NCBI RefSeq assembly: GCF_001750285.1
Contig: NZ_MAMP01000024.1
Coordinates: forward strand, 434,001 to 498,000
DNA from: Domibacillus iocasae
GTDB lineage: Bacteria > Bacillota > Bacilli > Bacillales > Domibacillaceae
Reading direction: 5' to 3'
DNA: 64,000 nucleotides
Below, piece after piece: positions 8,816-18,743 of the stretch. A program made the position numbers and the translations under genes. The notes beneath the pieces were generated by a model. It was not told the DNA's origin. It worked only from the letters and a program-made list of their open reading frames with translations, and searched no databases. Positions within the stretch are counted from its first letter, which is position 1. Each line of letters starts with the position of its first letter.

Positions 8816-8955
8816 GAGTACGGGTCTTCTTTTCTTTCAAGCTGCTGTGCTTCGTCTTTTGTTTCTCTATCAGCCGGCCGTAAATAAATAGAAACGGCTC
8901 GGACCGTGACAATAAATAAAATAAAAATCATGCCCCATAAAATGATCGGAAACAT
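8809..8955 (-). CDS. Small single-pass membrane protein, 48 aa
   Basis: ATG at 8955 preceded by AAAGGAGGC with ideal spacing opens a 48-codon frame. The product has an N-terminal membrane helix (about residues 3-22) and a charged tail (RPADRETKDEAQQLERKED), giving an N-out/C-in or tail-in-cytoplasm topology. No name can be given; the type is common in Bacillaceae as uncharacterised small membrane proteins. It has its own downstream hairpin and a terminator upstream of its ribosome site region, so it is probably transcribed alone. Confidence 0.65.
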   Translation of the reverse strand: MFPIILWGMIFILFIVTVRAVSIYLRPADRETKDEAQQLERKEDPYSN

Positions 8956-8984
8956 GAACAAGCCTCCTTTTTATGTATTATAGC

Positions 8985-9021
8985 AAAAAAGCTGCGTGTA
9001 TTTTCCTCACGCAGCTTTTTT
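8985..9021 (-). terminator. Terminator after yisL
   Basis: Stem AAAAAAGCTGCGTG / CACGCAGCTTTTTT with a 9-base loop; flanked by T and A runs on both strands. Confidence 0.8.
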
Positions 9022-9035
9022 ACAAAATCCAAATT

Positions 9036-9383
9036 TTAAGCAATCCCTGGAAGCGCAAAGCCAAGAATAATCGTGATAAGCAGCACGACAAGCGCACCTG
9101 CAAAAACACCGCCATTGCTTTTATTCTTTTTCTTCCGGACAAGCGTCATTTCCATTAATCCGATCGCGATGATCCCCGCCAGCATTTTTATTCCATAGAG
9201 CATTGGATTTAAACTGTCAAATGTAACAAACAGCATAAAGCCGGTAATTAAAATCAAGACATAAAATAAGCGAAGCCCCATATGAACACCGGTTGATGGC
9301 TTTTTCAGCGCAATGAAAAACAAAATAAGCGCGACGACCCATGTTGTAATATGTACGTGTGTTGATGATGTTAAAAAGTCCAC
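9036..9383 (-). CDS. yisL: YisL-like DUF1516 membrane protein
   Basis: 115 residues with four hydrophobic helices. The stretches HITTWVVALILF, LRLFYVLIL and IGLMEMTLVRKKK match B. subtilis YisL (DUF1516). Function unknown. The start is GTG at 9383 with AAGGAGG seven bases upstream. The gene follows yisK on the same strand with a 38-base gap, and yisK-yisL are also neighbours in B. subtilis, so they are likely cotranscribed with the upstream DUF418 gene. Confidence 0.85.
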   Translation of the reverse strand: MDFLTSSTHVHITTWVVALILFFIALKKPSTGVHMGLRLFYVLILITGFMLFVTFDSLNPMLYGIKMLAGIIAIGLMEMTLVRKKKNKSNGGVFAGALVVLLITIILGFALPGIA

Positions 9384-9421
9384 AAATTTTCCTCCTTTTT
9401 TTCCTTCTTCATTTTACCACA

Positions 9422-10282
9422 TTATACCTCGACCGTATTTGACAAAGTCCCGACACCTTCAATGGTAATCTCAACGATATCACCAGGCTGAAGCGTTGCT
9501 TTTGGTTTCATTGCAAATCCTACACCAGCCGGCGTGCCGGTTGCAATAATATCACCCGGTTCAAGCGTCATTCCTTTTGACAGAACGTGAATAATTTCAT
9601 CGATCGGAAAAATAAACTGCGACGTATTTGATTTCTGCCGCATTTCGCCATTCACTTTTGTTTCAATCGATAGCTGGTGCGGATCTTTTATTTCGTCTTT
9701 CGAGACAATCCACGGACCCATTGGACATGTTCCATCCAAGCTTTTACCGATAAAAAATTGCTTATGACGGCTTTGCAGGTCACGTGCCGTTACATCGTTC
9801 AGCACAGTATAACCGAAAACGTAATCAATCGCATCTGCGCGGGAAATTTCTTTTCCTTTTTTTCCGATAATGACGGCGAGTTCTCCTTCATAATCAAGCG
9901 CATCTGTTAATGATTTGTAAGATGGAATCGGTGCATGATGTGCGCTGACGGCCGTTGGGGCTTTCGTAAAAATCATCGGGTGCGCTGGAACGCTCGTTTC
10001 CCCGCCCATTTCAATCGCATGATCACGGTAGTTTTTTCCAACACACATCACATTTTTCAATGGACGTGGAATGGGTGACAGCCACTCAATTGTTGTTTCA
10101 TCTACACGAGGCAGCTGTTCAACATTATGTAAAACGGTATCTAAAAATCGCTTTTCTTCAATGGCGGCAACAAGCGTAGGAGGTGCATATTCCTCATCTG
10201 AAACGACAGCCACTGCGTGGTCTTCCGTTAAATAAATACCATACTTTTCTTTTCCTTCATGTTTAAAACTCATCCACTTCAT
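9422..10282 (-). CDS. yisK: YisK-like fumarylacetoacetate hydrolase family protein
   Basis: A 286-residue cytoplasmic FAH-superfamily enzyme. The metal site is visible as DYEGELAVIIGKKG (two Glu) with a downstream Asp in VLNDVTARDLQ, and the fold ends with GDIIATGTPAGVG. B. subtilis YisK acts on oxaloacetate and associates with the cytoskeletal protein Mbl; whether this copy does is inference. ATG at 10282 follows AAAGGGGATG; seven extra codons upstream belong to the ribosome site. It starts four bases after the DUF418 stop, indicating one transcript. Confidence 0.85.
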   Translation of the reverse strand: MKWMSFKHEGKEKYGIYLTEDHAVAVVSDEEYAPPTLVAAIEEKRFLDTVLHNVEQLPRVDETTIEWLSPIPRPLKNVMCVGKNYRDHAIEMGGETSVPAHPMIFTKAPTAVSAHHAPIPSYKSLTDALDYEGELAVIIGKKGKEISRADAIDYVFGYTVLNDVTARDLQSRHKQFFIGKSLDGTCPMGPWIVSKDEIKDPHQLSIETKVNGEMRQKSNTSQFIFPIDEIIHVLSKGMTLEPGDIIATGTPAGVGFAMKPKATLQPGDIVEITIEGVGTLSNTVEV

Positions 10283-10286
10283 TTCT

Positions 10287-11456
10287 TCATCCCCTTTTTC
10301 CATATGTAAAAAACCGCCAAACAGCTTCCATCGGTCCCCGTTTAAATCGATTCAGCCATAATCCTGAGATGATTACTTGTATAGCAAAAATCGTCACACA
10401 AAGCAAAATACCGGTTGTCAATGTAATTTGCCCGTAAAAGCCGAGACCGTAAGCGTAGAACAGGAGCGAGCCAAGCACAGACTGCATTAAGTAATTCGTC
10501 AATGACATTTTACCAGCTTCTGCAAAAGGTGAAAGCAGATTTGCCGCGCGATTAAATGTGCATAAATACACAATAAGCGCGGCATATGAAGCCGCGAGCA
10601 CAGGTCCCCCAATGGCGTCTTGAATGTACATATAAGCCATGTGGCTAGGGTCTAGTATATGTGGAATACCCTTCAGCAAAAGCCCCGCTGTAAAAAGAAT
10701 GAAGAACAGATGTAACGTTTTCTTCGGATTGGCTGCCCACTTTCCAAGTGTCTGCTGTTTATATGCTCCTGCGCCGATTAGCAAAAACGGAAAAATTGTT
10801 ATAAGCTGAAACAAAAAAGCGCCATCCATCATGTTATTGTTCATCCAGTCGCTTATTCGCTGCAAGGTCACTTCTGCATACGAGCCGCTTCCGTATGCCG
10901 CAATCGACTGGGAAACGGAAGTGATGTCTGTCCAAAAGAACGAATTGTATGGATCTGACAGTGCTGCTAAGACAAGCAGCAGGCTGAATATAAAAGCCGG
11001 CACAAATAAAAAGACGAGGCCTAAGATCAAAAGAATCCGGCCGGAAAAGCGCAAAAAGAAAAGGATCAAAAACCCGCTCACCGCATAATTAAATAAAATG
11101 TCGCCCGGCCAAATAAAAAACGCGTGCAGAAGGCCAAGAACAAGCAAAAAGGAAAAACGGCGAATGCCTGTCCATAGAAAGGTGCCCGTCCTTTTGACCG
11201 CCTTCTCATGCTGCATGGCCGCGCCGAACCCAAACATAGCTGCAAACAAAGGATAAAAGCTTGCCTGCACGAACACATCAATCCATGAAAAGGCAATTAA
11301 GTCCTGCGATGTTTTCCACCATTCATATGGGTTGTAATAAAAATAAGGAGAATGAAATGACAGCATATTCACAAGGAAAATACCAAAAAGAGACAATCCC
11401 CTCAGTACATCAATGGACACAATTCTTGCCGATTCATTCTGTTGTACATGCTGCAA
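10287..11456 (-). CDS. DUF418 multi-pass membrane protein (YeiB/YxaH type)
   Basis: 389 residues with about ten hydrophobic segments. The N-terminus RIVSIDVLRGLSLFGIFLVN and the C-terminal region GKMSLTNYLMQSVLG...LWLNRFKRGPMEAVWR are the hallmarks of the DUF418 family, which is related to acyltransferase-3-like membrane proteins; no substrate is known. TTG at 11456 follows AGAAGGG and is the best start. It heads an apparent three-gene unit with yisK and yisL. In B. subtilis addBA is followed by sbcDC, so this gene occupies an unusual place. Confidence 0.78.
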   Translation of the reverse strand: MQHVQQNESARIVSIDVLRGLSLFGIFLVNMLSFHSPYFYYNPYEWWKTSQDLIAFSWIDVFVQASFYPLFAAMFGFGAAMQHEKAVKRTGTFLWTGIRRFSFLLVLGLLHAFFIWPGDILFNYAVSGFLILFFLRFSGRILLILGLVFLFVPAFIFSLLLVLAALSDPYNSFFWTDITSVSQSIAAYGSGSYAEVTLQRISDWMNNNMMDGAFLFQLITIFPFLLIGAGAYKQQTLGKWAANPKKTLHLFFILFTAGLLLKGIPHILDPSHMAYMYIQDAIGGPVLAASYAALIVYLCTFNRAANLLSPFAEAGKMSLTNYLMQSVLGSLLFYAYGLGFYGQITLTTGILLCVTIFAIQVIISGLWLNRFKRGPMEAVWRFFTYGKRG

Positions 11457-11514
11457 TAAAACACTTCCCTTCTTAATTATGACTGCCTATTCATCATAAC
11501 AGAAAGTGGATTGA

Positions 11515-14500
11515 TTACACATATTCTACAACATGAGCCCCATCTAAAAAGAAAACAAATTTCCTTTCGACCGGGCGTTTCAAAATCCGCTCAACTGCTT
11601 TTGCGTAAAGAGAAATCTGCACTTCATATCGCTTTGCCAAAATCGGCTTTGCTTCATCAAAACCACCGGCAAATCGGTCGGTAATACTATCCGTTTTATA
11701 ATCAAGCAAGTAAAGCTGTCCTTTGTATTCAAATAAGCAGTCAATAACTCCTTGAATAAGAACAACCTCATCCGATTCGCCCATTCCTGCTTCCCGTGCC
11801 GTCATGCCCATATTAAATGGCAGTTCACGCTGAACTTGATCGGCATCGAGCAGCATGCGACCTGGTTCGGTAGCAAAAAAAGCGGCCACTTCTCCTGCAT
11901 TTACTGCTTCCGTCTGCTCAATCGTCAGCAGTTCTTTTTCAATAAGGTTCTCAAGAAGCCGTTCTACTGCCACCTCAGATGGAGGCCTGCTCAAGTCAAT
12001 ATGCTGCATAACAGTGTGGACTGCTGTTCCAACTTCGGCAGGTGAAAGCTGCTTTTCCTGCACAAAACGTGGACGCCGGAAGATCGGACGCCGATACGAA
12101 CGAGCCGTTTCATTTGCCGCCCCTTCACTGTAAATGTCGTTTGATCTTTTCAAATCTGAGACTGATTGTTTCGAGCGAAGGCGAACGGCTTCTGAAAAAC
12201 CGTATTGCCACGTCATTTGTTTTTCGATTTCTTTTTTCGCGTCAGAGTGTTCATGATACGGCTGGCGCTGTTTGATCACGTCCAGCCAAGATTCTTCCTG
12301 CTCTTTTTGCTCTATTTCTGTGACCAGCAGGCTGTCTGCTTCTACTGCCGAAAATTGAAAGCGCGACGGATGATCTAAAAAGTGAGCATGACTGCCATTT
12401 AAATCGATATGGCGCATAAGCGCAGGACCAATCCAATCAACGTATGATGAAGCAGATGCCCGGACTGCGTCTTTAAGCAGATTTGCCGGATGGTCTGCTG
12501 CAAGCGTCCAGCTGTTCATTTTTTTCTCTAGTTTTTTCATAGAGGCTGTTATAATCAGCTTTTCTTTTGCCCGAGTCATCGCCACATACAAAACACGCAT
12601 TTCTTCTGCCAGAAGTTCCAGCTTTTTTTTCCGCTGGAAAGCAAGCTGAATGAGCGACGGCCAGGCAATCCGTTTTTCCGGATTCATATATTTCACTGCG
12701 ATCCCGTAGTCTTTGTCAAAAAGTACCCGCCCGTTTAAGTCCATCATATTAAACTTGCGTCCGGCAGCAGCCGTAAACACAATCGGAAATTCGAGACCTT
12801 TGCTCGCATGGATTGTCATGATGCGGACAACATCTTCTTGTTCTGATAATGCCCGGGCTGTGCCAAGGTCATCGCCCCGCTCCCGCATCCGTTCAATAAA
12901 TCGCAAAAACCGAAATAAACCGCGAAAGGATGTTTCTTCATACTGCCGTGCCCGATCATAAAGGGCACGCAAATTCGCCTGGCGCTGTTTTCCGCCCGGC
13001 ATCCCGCCCGCAAATGCGTAAAATTGCGTATCGCGGTACAGCACCCAAATAAGGTCAGACAAAGCGCCGCTGCGGCCGATTGAGCGCCACCTTTCCAATT
13101 GCTCCATAAATGGACTCACTTTTTCTTTTAATGACGCATCGCTACCTGTATCTTCCATAAACGCAAGCAATGCTTCAAAATAGCTTCCTTTTTTGGATGC
13201 AAGTCGAATCGTTGCCATTTCATCTTCTGTACAGCGGACAATTGGTGAACGAAGCACAGCCGCAAGCGGGATATCCTGAAATGGATTATCGATCACATGA
13301 AGCAGTGACAGCATCACCGAAATTTCTGTCGCCTGAAAATAACCGCCGGATGTATTGGCGTACACAGGAATGCCAGCATGCTTAAATTCTTCCATCATCT
13401 CCGGCACCCATGTAAGGGAACGCATTAAGATAACAATGTCCCGGTATTGAACCGGCCGTTCTGAATTCGTTTTTGAATCATAAACCAAGTGGCCTGACTG
13501 GATCAGCTCTTTAATTTTCGAGGCGATCAAGCGCGATTCAAGCTGAGATTGTTCCGCATCCTCACGGTCCATTTCATCCCCGTCTGGATCTTCCGGGCCG
13601 TTGCTATTAATAACGGCCACTTCAATCGGGTATTCCGCCTCGGGATAGGATGCTCCCGGAACGAGCGCTTCCGCTTCCCCGTATTCAATTTCTCCGACTT
13701 CTGTCCCCATAATTTGCTGAAATACATAATTCGTGCCGTCCAGCACTTCTCCTCGGCTTCGAAAATTCCGGGACAAGCCAATCTTCAGCCCCGCCCCAAT
13801 ACCATCTTCGTTAAAGCGATTATATTTACCGAGAAAAAGACCCGGTTCTGCCAGACGAAAACGGTAAATGGACTGCTTCACATCGCCCACCATAAATAAA
13901 TTACCTGATTGTTCATCGTCTTTCGAGACAAGTCTCACAATGGTCTCCTGCACCATATTAACATCCTGATACTCGTCCACCAGCACTTCTTTAAAGCGGT
14001 TTTTGTATGCTTTTGCTGCTTTGGATGGCTGTCCATTTTCGATTAAAATGGCTAACGTGTAATGTTCTAAGTCGCTAAAGTCTGTGATGCCTTTTTCCCG
14101 CTTTACATCTGCATAACGCACTGAAAACATGTGAACGAGCTGTGACAAACGTTCTACAACTGGCTTCATTTCATTTAAATCATTCAGCCAGTTTTCCGGC
14201 TTTCGTGAAAAAAAAGTATCTTTTAACTCAATAATCATTTTTTTCGCCTGGTCCCTGACATTTTTAGATCGTTCTTTCAGCCCTTCATCGTACTCATCGC
14301 CTTTACACATTTTCAGCGTTGGAAATTTCACAAGTTGAAAAGCGTTGTACCATTCTTCCCACGTTTCACATTGGATGAGTGTTTTCACCATTGCATGATC
14401 AATTGTGAAATTTTCTGCCCGCGGCGTGGGACCTCCAGGCAATTCAGTCATCATTAAGCCTTCCTCCAGCAGGGAAAGGGCACTCTCAAGCTGAAAGCGG

Positions 14501-15186
14501 ATATCCTTTTTCAATGAATGAATAAAAGGAAGATCATCAATTGTCTCTGTCGCTTCATACAAAGAAGATAGCTTCTTTAGCCAATGATCTGGATCAGGGT
14601 GCGACCTTGAAAAGTCAAATAAGCGAATAACTGATTTTTGAAGCTCCACATCGCTTCGATCGCCGGAGAACGTATCAACTAATTGGAAAAAAGAATCATT
14701 GTCCGGTTTCGCATATTCTTCTTCGAGCAAGTCTTCAAGCACTTCATCCCGAATTAACGCTGCTTCTGTATCATCAGCAATCCGAAACCCTGGATCAATA
14801 TCAATCATGTAATAGTATTTTCGGATGACTTCTAAACAAAACGAATGCAGCGTGGAAATGGATGCTTTATTTAATAAGCGAAGCTGACGGCGAAGACGGC
14901 TGGAAGACGGATTTTTCTCAATTTCACGTTCAAGCGCCTCACTGATTCGCTGCCGCATTTCTGCCGCTGCTGCATTGGTAAAAGTGACAACAAGAAGCTC
15001 GTCCACATCGACTGGCGATTCATCGCGGATCATTTTTTGAATAATCCGCTCGACTAAAACAGCGGTTTTTCCGGAACCTGCCGCTGCAGCAACAAGAATG
15101 TCGCTGCCTTCTGCATAAATGGCTTTCCATTGATCATCTGTCCATCGCGCGTTCTCGGGCTTGGTAGGAATGTTATAGCTGTTCAT
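11515..15186 (-). CDS. addA: ATP-dependent helicase/nuclease subunit A
   Basis: 1223 residues, close to the 1232 of B. subtilis AddA. A UvrD-like SF1A helicase with Walker A AAAAGSGKT (Lys40), VDEYQDVN (Walker B), QSIYRFR, and YVAMTRAKEKL (motif VI), followed by a C-terminal RecB-type nuclease domain with LLDYKTD. With AddB it resects double-strand breaks to Chi-like sites and loads RecA. It overlaps the end of addB by 14 bases, so the two are translationally coupled. The ATG at 15186 has GAGGAAG upstream within addB. Confidence 0.97.
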   Translation of the reverse strand: MNSYNIPTKPENARWTDDQWKAIYAEGSDILVAAAAGSGKTAVLVERIIQKMIRDESPVDVDELLVVTFTNAAAAEMRQRISEALEREIEKNPSSSRLRRQLRLLNKASISTLHSFCLEVIRKYYYMIDIDPGFRIADDTEAALIRDEVLEDLLEEEYAKPDNDSFFQLVDTFSGDRSDVELQKSVIRLFDFSRSHPDPDHWLKKLSSLYEATETIDDLPFIHSLKKDIRFQLESALSLLEEGLMMTELPGGPTPRAENFTIDHAMVKTLIQCETWEEWYNAFQLVKFPTLKMCKGDEYDEGLKERSKNVRDQAKKMIIELKDTFFSRKPENWLNDLNEMKPVVERLSQLVHMFSVRYADVKREKGITDFSDLEHYTLAILIENGQPSKAAKAYKNRFKEVLVDEYQDVNMVQETIVRLVSKDDEQSGNLFMVGDVKQSIYRFRLAEPGLFLGKYNRFNEDGIGAGLKIGLSRNFRSRGEVLDGTNYVFQQIMGTEVGEIEYGEAEALVPGASYPEAEYPIEVAVINSNGPEDPDGDEMDREDAEQSQLESRLIASKIKELIQSGHLVYDSKTNSERPVQYRDIVILMRSLTWVPEMMEEFKHAGIPVYANTSGGYFQATEISVMLSLLHVIDNPFQDIPLAAVLRSPIVRCTEDEMATIRLASKKGSYFEALLAFMEDTGSDASLKEKVSPFMEQLERWRSIGRSGALSDLIWVLYRDTQFYAFAGGMPGGKQRQANLRALYDRARQYEETSFRGLFRFLRFIERMRERGDDLGTARALSEQEDVVRIMTIHASKGLEFPIVFTAAAGRKFNMMDLNGRVLFDKDYGIAVKYMNPEKRIAWPSLIQLAFQRKKKLELLAEEMRVLYVAMTRAKEKLIITASMKKLEKKMNSWTLAADHPANLLKDAVRASASSYVDWIGPALMRHIDLNGSHAHFLDHPSRFQFSAVEADSLLVTEIEQKEQEESWLDVIKQRQPYHEHSDAKKEIEKQMTWQYGFSEAVRLRSKQSVSDLKRSNDIYSEGAANETARSYRRPIFRRPRFVQEKQLSPAEVGTAVHTVMQHIDLSRPPSEVAVERLLENLIEKELLTIEQTEAVNAGEVAAFFATEPGRMLLDADQVQRELPFNMGMTAREAGMGESDEVVLIQGVIDCLFEYKGQLYLLDYKTDSITDRFAGGFDEAKPILAKRYEVQISLYAKAVERILKRPVERKFVFFLDGAHVVEYV

Positions 15187-18100
15187 CGTCTTCCTCCTTC
15201 ATCATTTCGATAATTTCTTCATTTTTTCTCGGACGGATGATTCGGTACTGATTTTCTTCAAGTGTGTCGTCAAATTGGCACACTTGCCGATACGAACAAA
15301 ATGTACATGGCTTTTTTTTATTGTAACGATACGGTGTAATATCTACACGGCCTGAAACGATCTCGTTGCCCGCTTTTTCATACAAGCTGCGCACATGACC
15401 CCTCATTGCTTTAAACTCCTCATCATCCGCCGTTTTTGAACGTGCGGATAATGTGCCATCTTTTTTAAATCCTGCTGGAATAATGAGCGAGTCTCCTGTA
15501 TCGAGCTGTTCATCCATTAAATGAATCGCTTCGTCTTCTCCAAGTACAATTCCTTTCATCCGGAAGCTTTTCAACAGTTCTTTTTCAATTTCATCAATGG
15601 TCATAAATTTTTTTGTATTCAAATAAGGGTTATGAACATGAAAATATAAAACACCGCCTGGGCGCGCTTCAGTACCAGTTAAAAGTGGCGCGTTCGTGAC
15701 AACGATATCAAGATATGTCAGCATTTGCATCGCAAAGCCATAGTAAATCTCTGTCATGTCCACATCCCGGCTGCCTGACTTATAGTCGATCACCCGCAAA
15801 TATGTGTCTTCTTTTCCTTCTGCCCGGTCGACCCGGTCAATGCGGCCTGCCAGCGACATACGCGCCCCGTTTTTCAGCTCGAAAACGAGCGGTGGCAATT
15901 CCGAACGCGGGCCGAAAGCGAGTTCAATGCCAAGCGGAGAAAAACCGCTCACCCTCGCTTGGTCACTAAGTACCGTTGACGCACGTGCAATAATTTGTTC
16001 TAATTTTTTCTGAATATATAGGTGTCGATGCGAGCTCATTAAAATTCGATTTTGCAGCTTCGGTGCCAGCTCCTGCACGGCTGTTTTGGCAAAAGACTGG
16101 CATTGTTCCGATGTCAGCTCTGGCCATTTCAGCCCTCTTTTTTCTACTTCTTCCGCAATCCACTTCAGCGCTCCGTGGAACAATTCCCCAATATCCGGCG
16201 CTTCAAGGCGATAAACAAGCCGGTCGCGGAGCTTTAAACCGTGACGGGCAAAATGGCTAAACTGGCAGGAATAAAATGTCTCCATTCTTGATACACTTGC
16301 AATCATATCGGTTCCATATAAATCGAGACTTGTCTCATCTTTTAGTGACTCCGTTTTGTTTTCATATGATAAGCTGTCGAGAACAAATCCCGCTTTTTTT
16401 CTGTTGCTTTCTATATAAACATTGTATACATCCCACCAGAATGAATAAATGGGATATCCTCGTTTTTTCATCTGAAGCTGAGATGTCAAATACGATAACG
16501 TTGGTTCCGGATGGCAAATGTAAGAGAGCTGTTCCTTTGCTGGCAGATCAGCGGGATCATTGGCAATAATAACCTCTTCTATCTGCTGAAACCATTCATG
16601 TATTCTTTTTATATATGGGGATGGCTGCAATGATTTTCCTTCTGCATCGGCAATCGGCCATGAAACGTAAAGGCGATTTGATGGAACTGTGAACGCCCGG
16701 TAAGCAATCAACTCTTCATCAAGCAGCTTTGTTTTGCTGCCAGGTGCAACGTGCATCCCAGAAGAAAGAAGGGCTTCCCTTTCTTCATCATCTAAAATTC
16801 CACCTTCCATTTGCCGGGAAGGAAAAACGCCATCATTCATACCAACGATAAAGGCGGTATGAATGTCGGCAAGCCTTGATTTTTCCGGATTGCCAATAAT
16901 AACCTGATCAGCCGCCGGTGGCACGATCGAAAATTCCAGCGCTTCAAGTCCGGCATCTAAAACCGCGGCGAATTTTTTCGCGTCCATTTCTTCATCACCG
17001 GCCACTTCCGCGAATTCATCAAGCATGCCGATCACCGCGTCCCATGCCTGATTGTGCTGGGCTGCTTCTGTCAGTTCTCCGCGATCTTCCGCTTCCATTG
17101 AAAGCTTCTCCATTTTCTCCGGAATATTGAGTTCTTCAATAAATTGATACAGCGCACGGCAGCATTCCATTGCATTTCTTGCCCGTTTCAGCCGCTTTTC
17201 CAATCTAAAAAGCGGTGCGGCAATAAATTCTTTCATTTCGTTTAATTGATCTTCAAATAAACGCTCTTCATCTGTTTGGGCAACAGCGGTAAATTCCAAT
17301 CCCATATAACGACGGTACGTCCAACGCTCACCATTCGTCCAACGCTCACCGTAAATGCCATGAGCGAGCACGTAATTTTCAAGCAAATCCATACTGCGCC
17401 GAATTTGTTCACGCGGCTGATCGAATGAAAAAAGCAAATCTGTTTTTATCGCACGGAAAATGGCTTCATAACGCCATTTTCCGCCAATGACTTCGAGCGA
17501 CGAACGAATAAGTTCAACGAGTGGATGATTGAGCATTGGCCGTTTTTGATCGATAAAAAACGGAATGCTGTAATCATCAAAAACGGTTTCAATGATCGAA
17601 CGATATTCTTCGCCATTCCGTACAAGCAGTGCAATTTGTTTATATCGCAGTTCTTCAGTACGGGATAGGCGGCGGATTTCACGCGCTGCCGCTTCGATTT
17701 CAGCACGCCTGCCTGCCGCCTGCCAAAGAGATGTTCCTTCACTGTTTGCGGAATGTTTCGCCGGACGTTTGTCAAATTGCCTTTCAAGGTGAATAAGCGA
17801 AGCCGCTTCCTGGCGCTTATGACCGTGCATAGCAAGATCTTTTTTTATATTAACCTCTTCTGCATTTGCCAGTTCATATAGGTCATGATAAGAACGGCCC
17901 GGCATACGGAACAGATGTGTATCAACTGGATCTTCATCCCGAAACGGGCGATCTGTTGTTAAAGCGATGGTTACCTCGTTTGCAGTTTTCATCAGCACAC
18001 GAATAACTTCATATTCTTGTGGTGTGAAACTGTGAAATCCATCAATATAAATATCCGCTTCTTGTATGTAGGAAGAATTTGCAGCCATTTCCGCTAAAAG

Positions 18101-18643
18101 CCTCATATAATCTTCCGAGTCTGTATATTTTCCAGCTAAAGCTTGTTCATAGGAAGAATAGATCGTTTGCAGATCACTTATTTTGTCTGCAAGTGCAGCA
18201 GGAACGTTCTTTCGGTGCTCCGCCATTTCATCCGGCGAAATTAAGTACTGGCGAAATTCAGTCAGCATTTGTTCAACTGTGCTGACAAACCCTGTTTTAT
18301 CAGCCGCTTTTGAGAAAACAGCCATCTCATTACGATGTTCTTCGATAATTTTCCGAATTAAAATATTGCGGCCAGCTGGTGTAATATGCTGCCTGCTCAT
18401 GCCGCCTTCTTCCTGTAAAACACGCCATGCAAGCCGCGTAAAGCTATACACCTGCGCCCGAATAATACCGCCGATCTCCTGGTCAGAGGCGAGGCGGTAT
18501 TCAGACAGGAACGACATCTGCTCTGGCACAATATAGATGATTGGTTTTCCGTTTGGCAGCCGGCGAAGACGCTCTTTAATCTCATTGACGATATGCTCTG
18601 TTTTTCCTGAACCAGAACGTCCAATAATAAATTGCAATGCCAT
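15173..18643 (-). CDS. addB: ATP-dependent helicase/deoxyribonuclease subunit B
   Basis: 1156 residues (B. subtilis about 1166). Walker A GRSGSGKT near the N-terminus, an inactivated helicase body, and a C-terminal nuclease with VIDYKSG. The four Fe-S cysteines are present: one in FYSCQFSHFARHGL and three in CTFCSYRQVC near the end, which pin the nuclease domain. ATG at 18643 is set by AAAGGGGG upstream and the conserved MALQFIIGRSGSGKT; the longer frame to 18778 crosses the promoter. Forms the AddAB recombination complex. Confidence 0.97.
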   Translation of the reverse strand: MALQFIIGRSGSGKTEHIVNEIKERLRRLPNGKPIIYIVPEQMSFLSEYRLASDQEIGGIIRAQVYSFTRLAWRVLQEEGGMSRQHITPAGRNILIRKIIEEHRNEMAVFSKAADKTGFVSTVEQMLTEFRQYLISPDEMAEHRKNVPAALADKISDLQTIYSSYEQALAGKYTDSEDYMRLLAEMAANSSYIQEADIYIDGFHSFTPQEYEVIRVLMKTANEVTIALTTDRPFRDEDPVDTHLFRMPGRSYHDLYELANAEEVNIKKDLAMHGHKRQEAASLIHLERQFDKRPAKHSANSEGTSLWQAAGRRAEIEAAAREIRRLSRTEELRYKQIALLVRNGEEYRSIIETVFDDYSIPFFIDQKRPMLNHPLVELIRSSLEVIGGKWRYEAIFRAIKTDLLFSFDQPREQIRRSMDLLENYVLAHGIYGERWTNGERWTYRRYMGLEFTAVAQTDEERLFEDQLNEMKEFIAAPLFRLEKRLKRARNAMECCRALYQFIEELNIPEKMEKLSMEAEDRGELTEAAQHNQAWDAVIGMLDEFAEVAGDEEMDAKKFAAVLDAGLEALEFSIVPPAADQVIIGNPEKSRLADIHTAFIVGMNDGVFPSRQMEGGILDDEEREALLSSGMHVAPGSKTKLLDEELIAYRAFTVPSNRLYVSWPIADAEGKSLQPSPYIKRIHEWFQQIEEVIIANDPADLPAKEQLSYICHPEPTLSYLTSQLQMKKRGYPIYSFWWDVYNVYIESNRKKAGFVLDSLSYENKTESLKDETSLDLYGTDMIASVSRMETFYSCQFSHFARHGLKLRDRLVYRLEAPDIGELFHGALKWIAEEVEKRGLKWPELTSEQCQSFAKTAVQELAPKLQNRILMSSHRHLYIQKKLEQIIARASTVLSDQARVSGFSPLGIELAFGPRSELPPLVFELKNGARMSLAGRIDRVDRAEGKEDTYLRVIDYKSGSRDVDMTEIYYGFAMQMLTYLDIVVTNAPLLTGTEARPGGVLYFHVHNPYLNTKKFMTIDEIEKELLKSFRMKGIVLGEDEAIHLMDEQLDTGDSLIIPAGFKKDGTLSARSKTADDEEFKAMRGHVRSLYEKAGNEIVSGRVDITPYRYNKKKPCTFCSYRQVCQFDDTLEENQYRIIRPRKNEEIIEMMKEEDDEQL

Positions 18644-18670
18644 CCCGATTCCCCCTTTTTCTTTATTATT

Positions 18671-18699
18671 ACTATACCAAAGATCATACGTTCGGTCAA
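18671..18699 (-). promoter_or_regulatory. Promoter of addBA with LexA-like box in the spacer
   Basis: Minus-strand TTGACC (18694-18699), 17-base spacer, TATAGT (18671-18676): a strong sigma-A promoter. The spacer and the last base of the -35 contain CGAACGTATGATCT (18681-18694), 12 of 14 positions of the Bacillus LexA box CGAACRNRYGTTYC. The promoter is firm, the LexA site tentative. Confidence 0.75.
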
Positions 18700-18704
18700 A
18701 ATTC

Positions 18705-18743
18705 AAAAAATAAAAAACCAGAACATAACGGTTTTTTATTTTT
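18705..18743 (-). terminator. Terminator after the TVP38-like gene
   Basis: 14-bp stem AAAAATAAAAAACC / GGTTTTTTATTTTT with a 10-base loop; it overlaps the stop codon of the TVP38-like gene and insulates the addBA promoter. Confidence 0.6.

Noticed and set aside
13549-13899. 116-codon open frame on the plus strand inside addA
   Set aside because: Antisense shadow of the addA coding sequence, with a Phe/His/Arg-rich composition and no family pattern or ribosome site.
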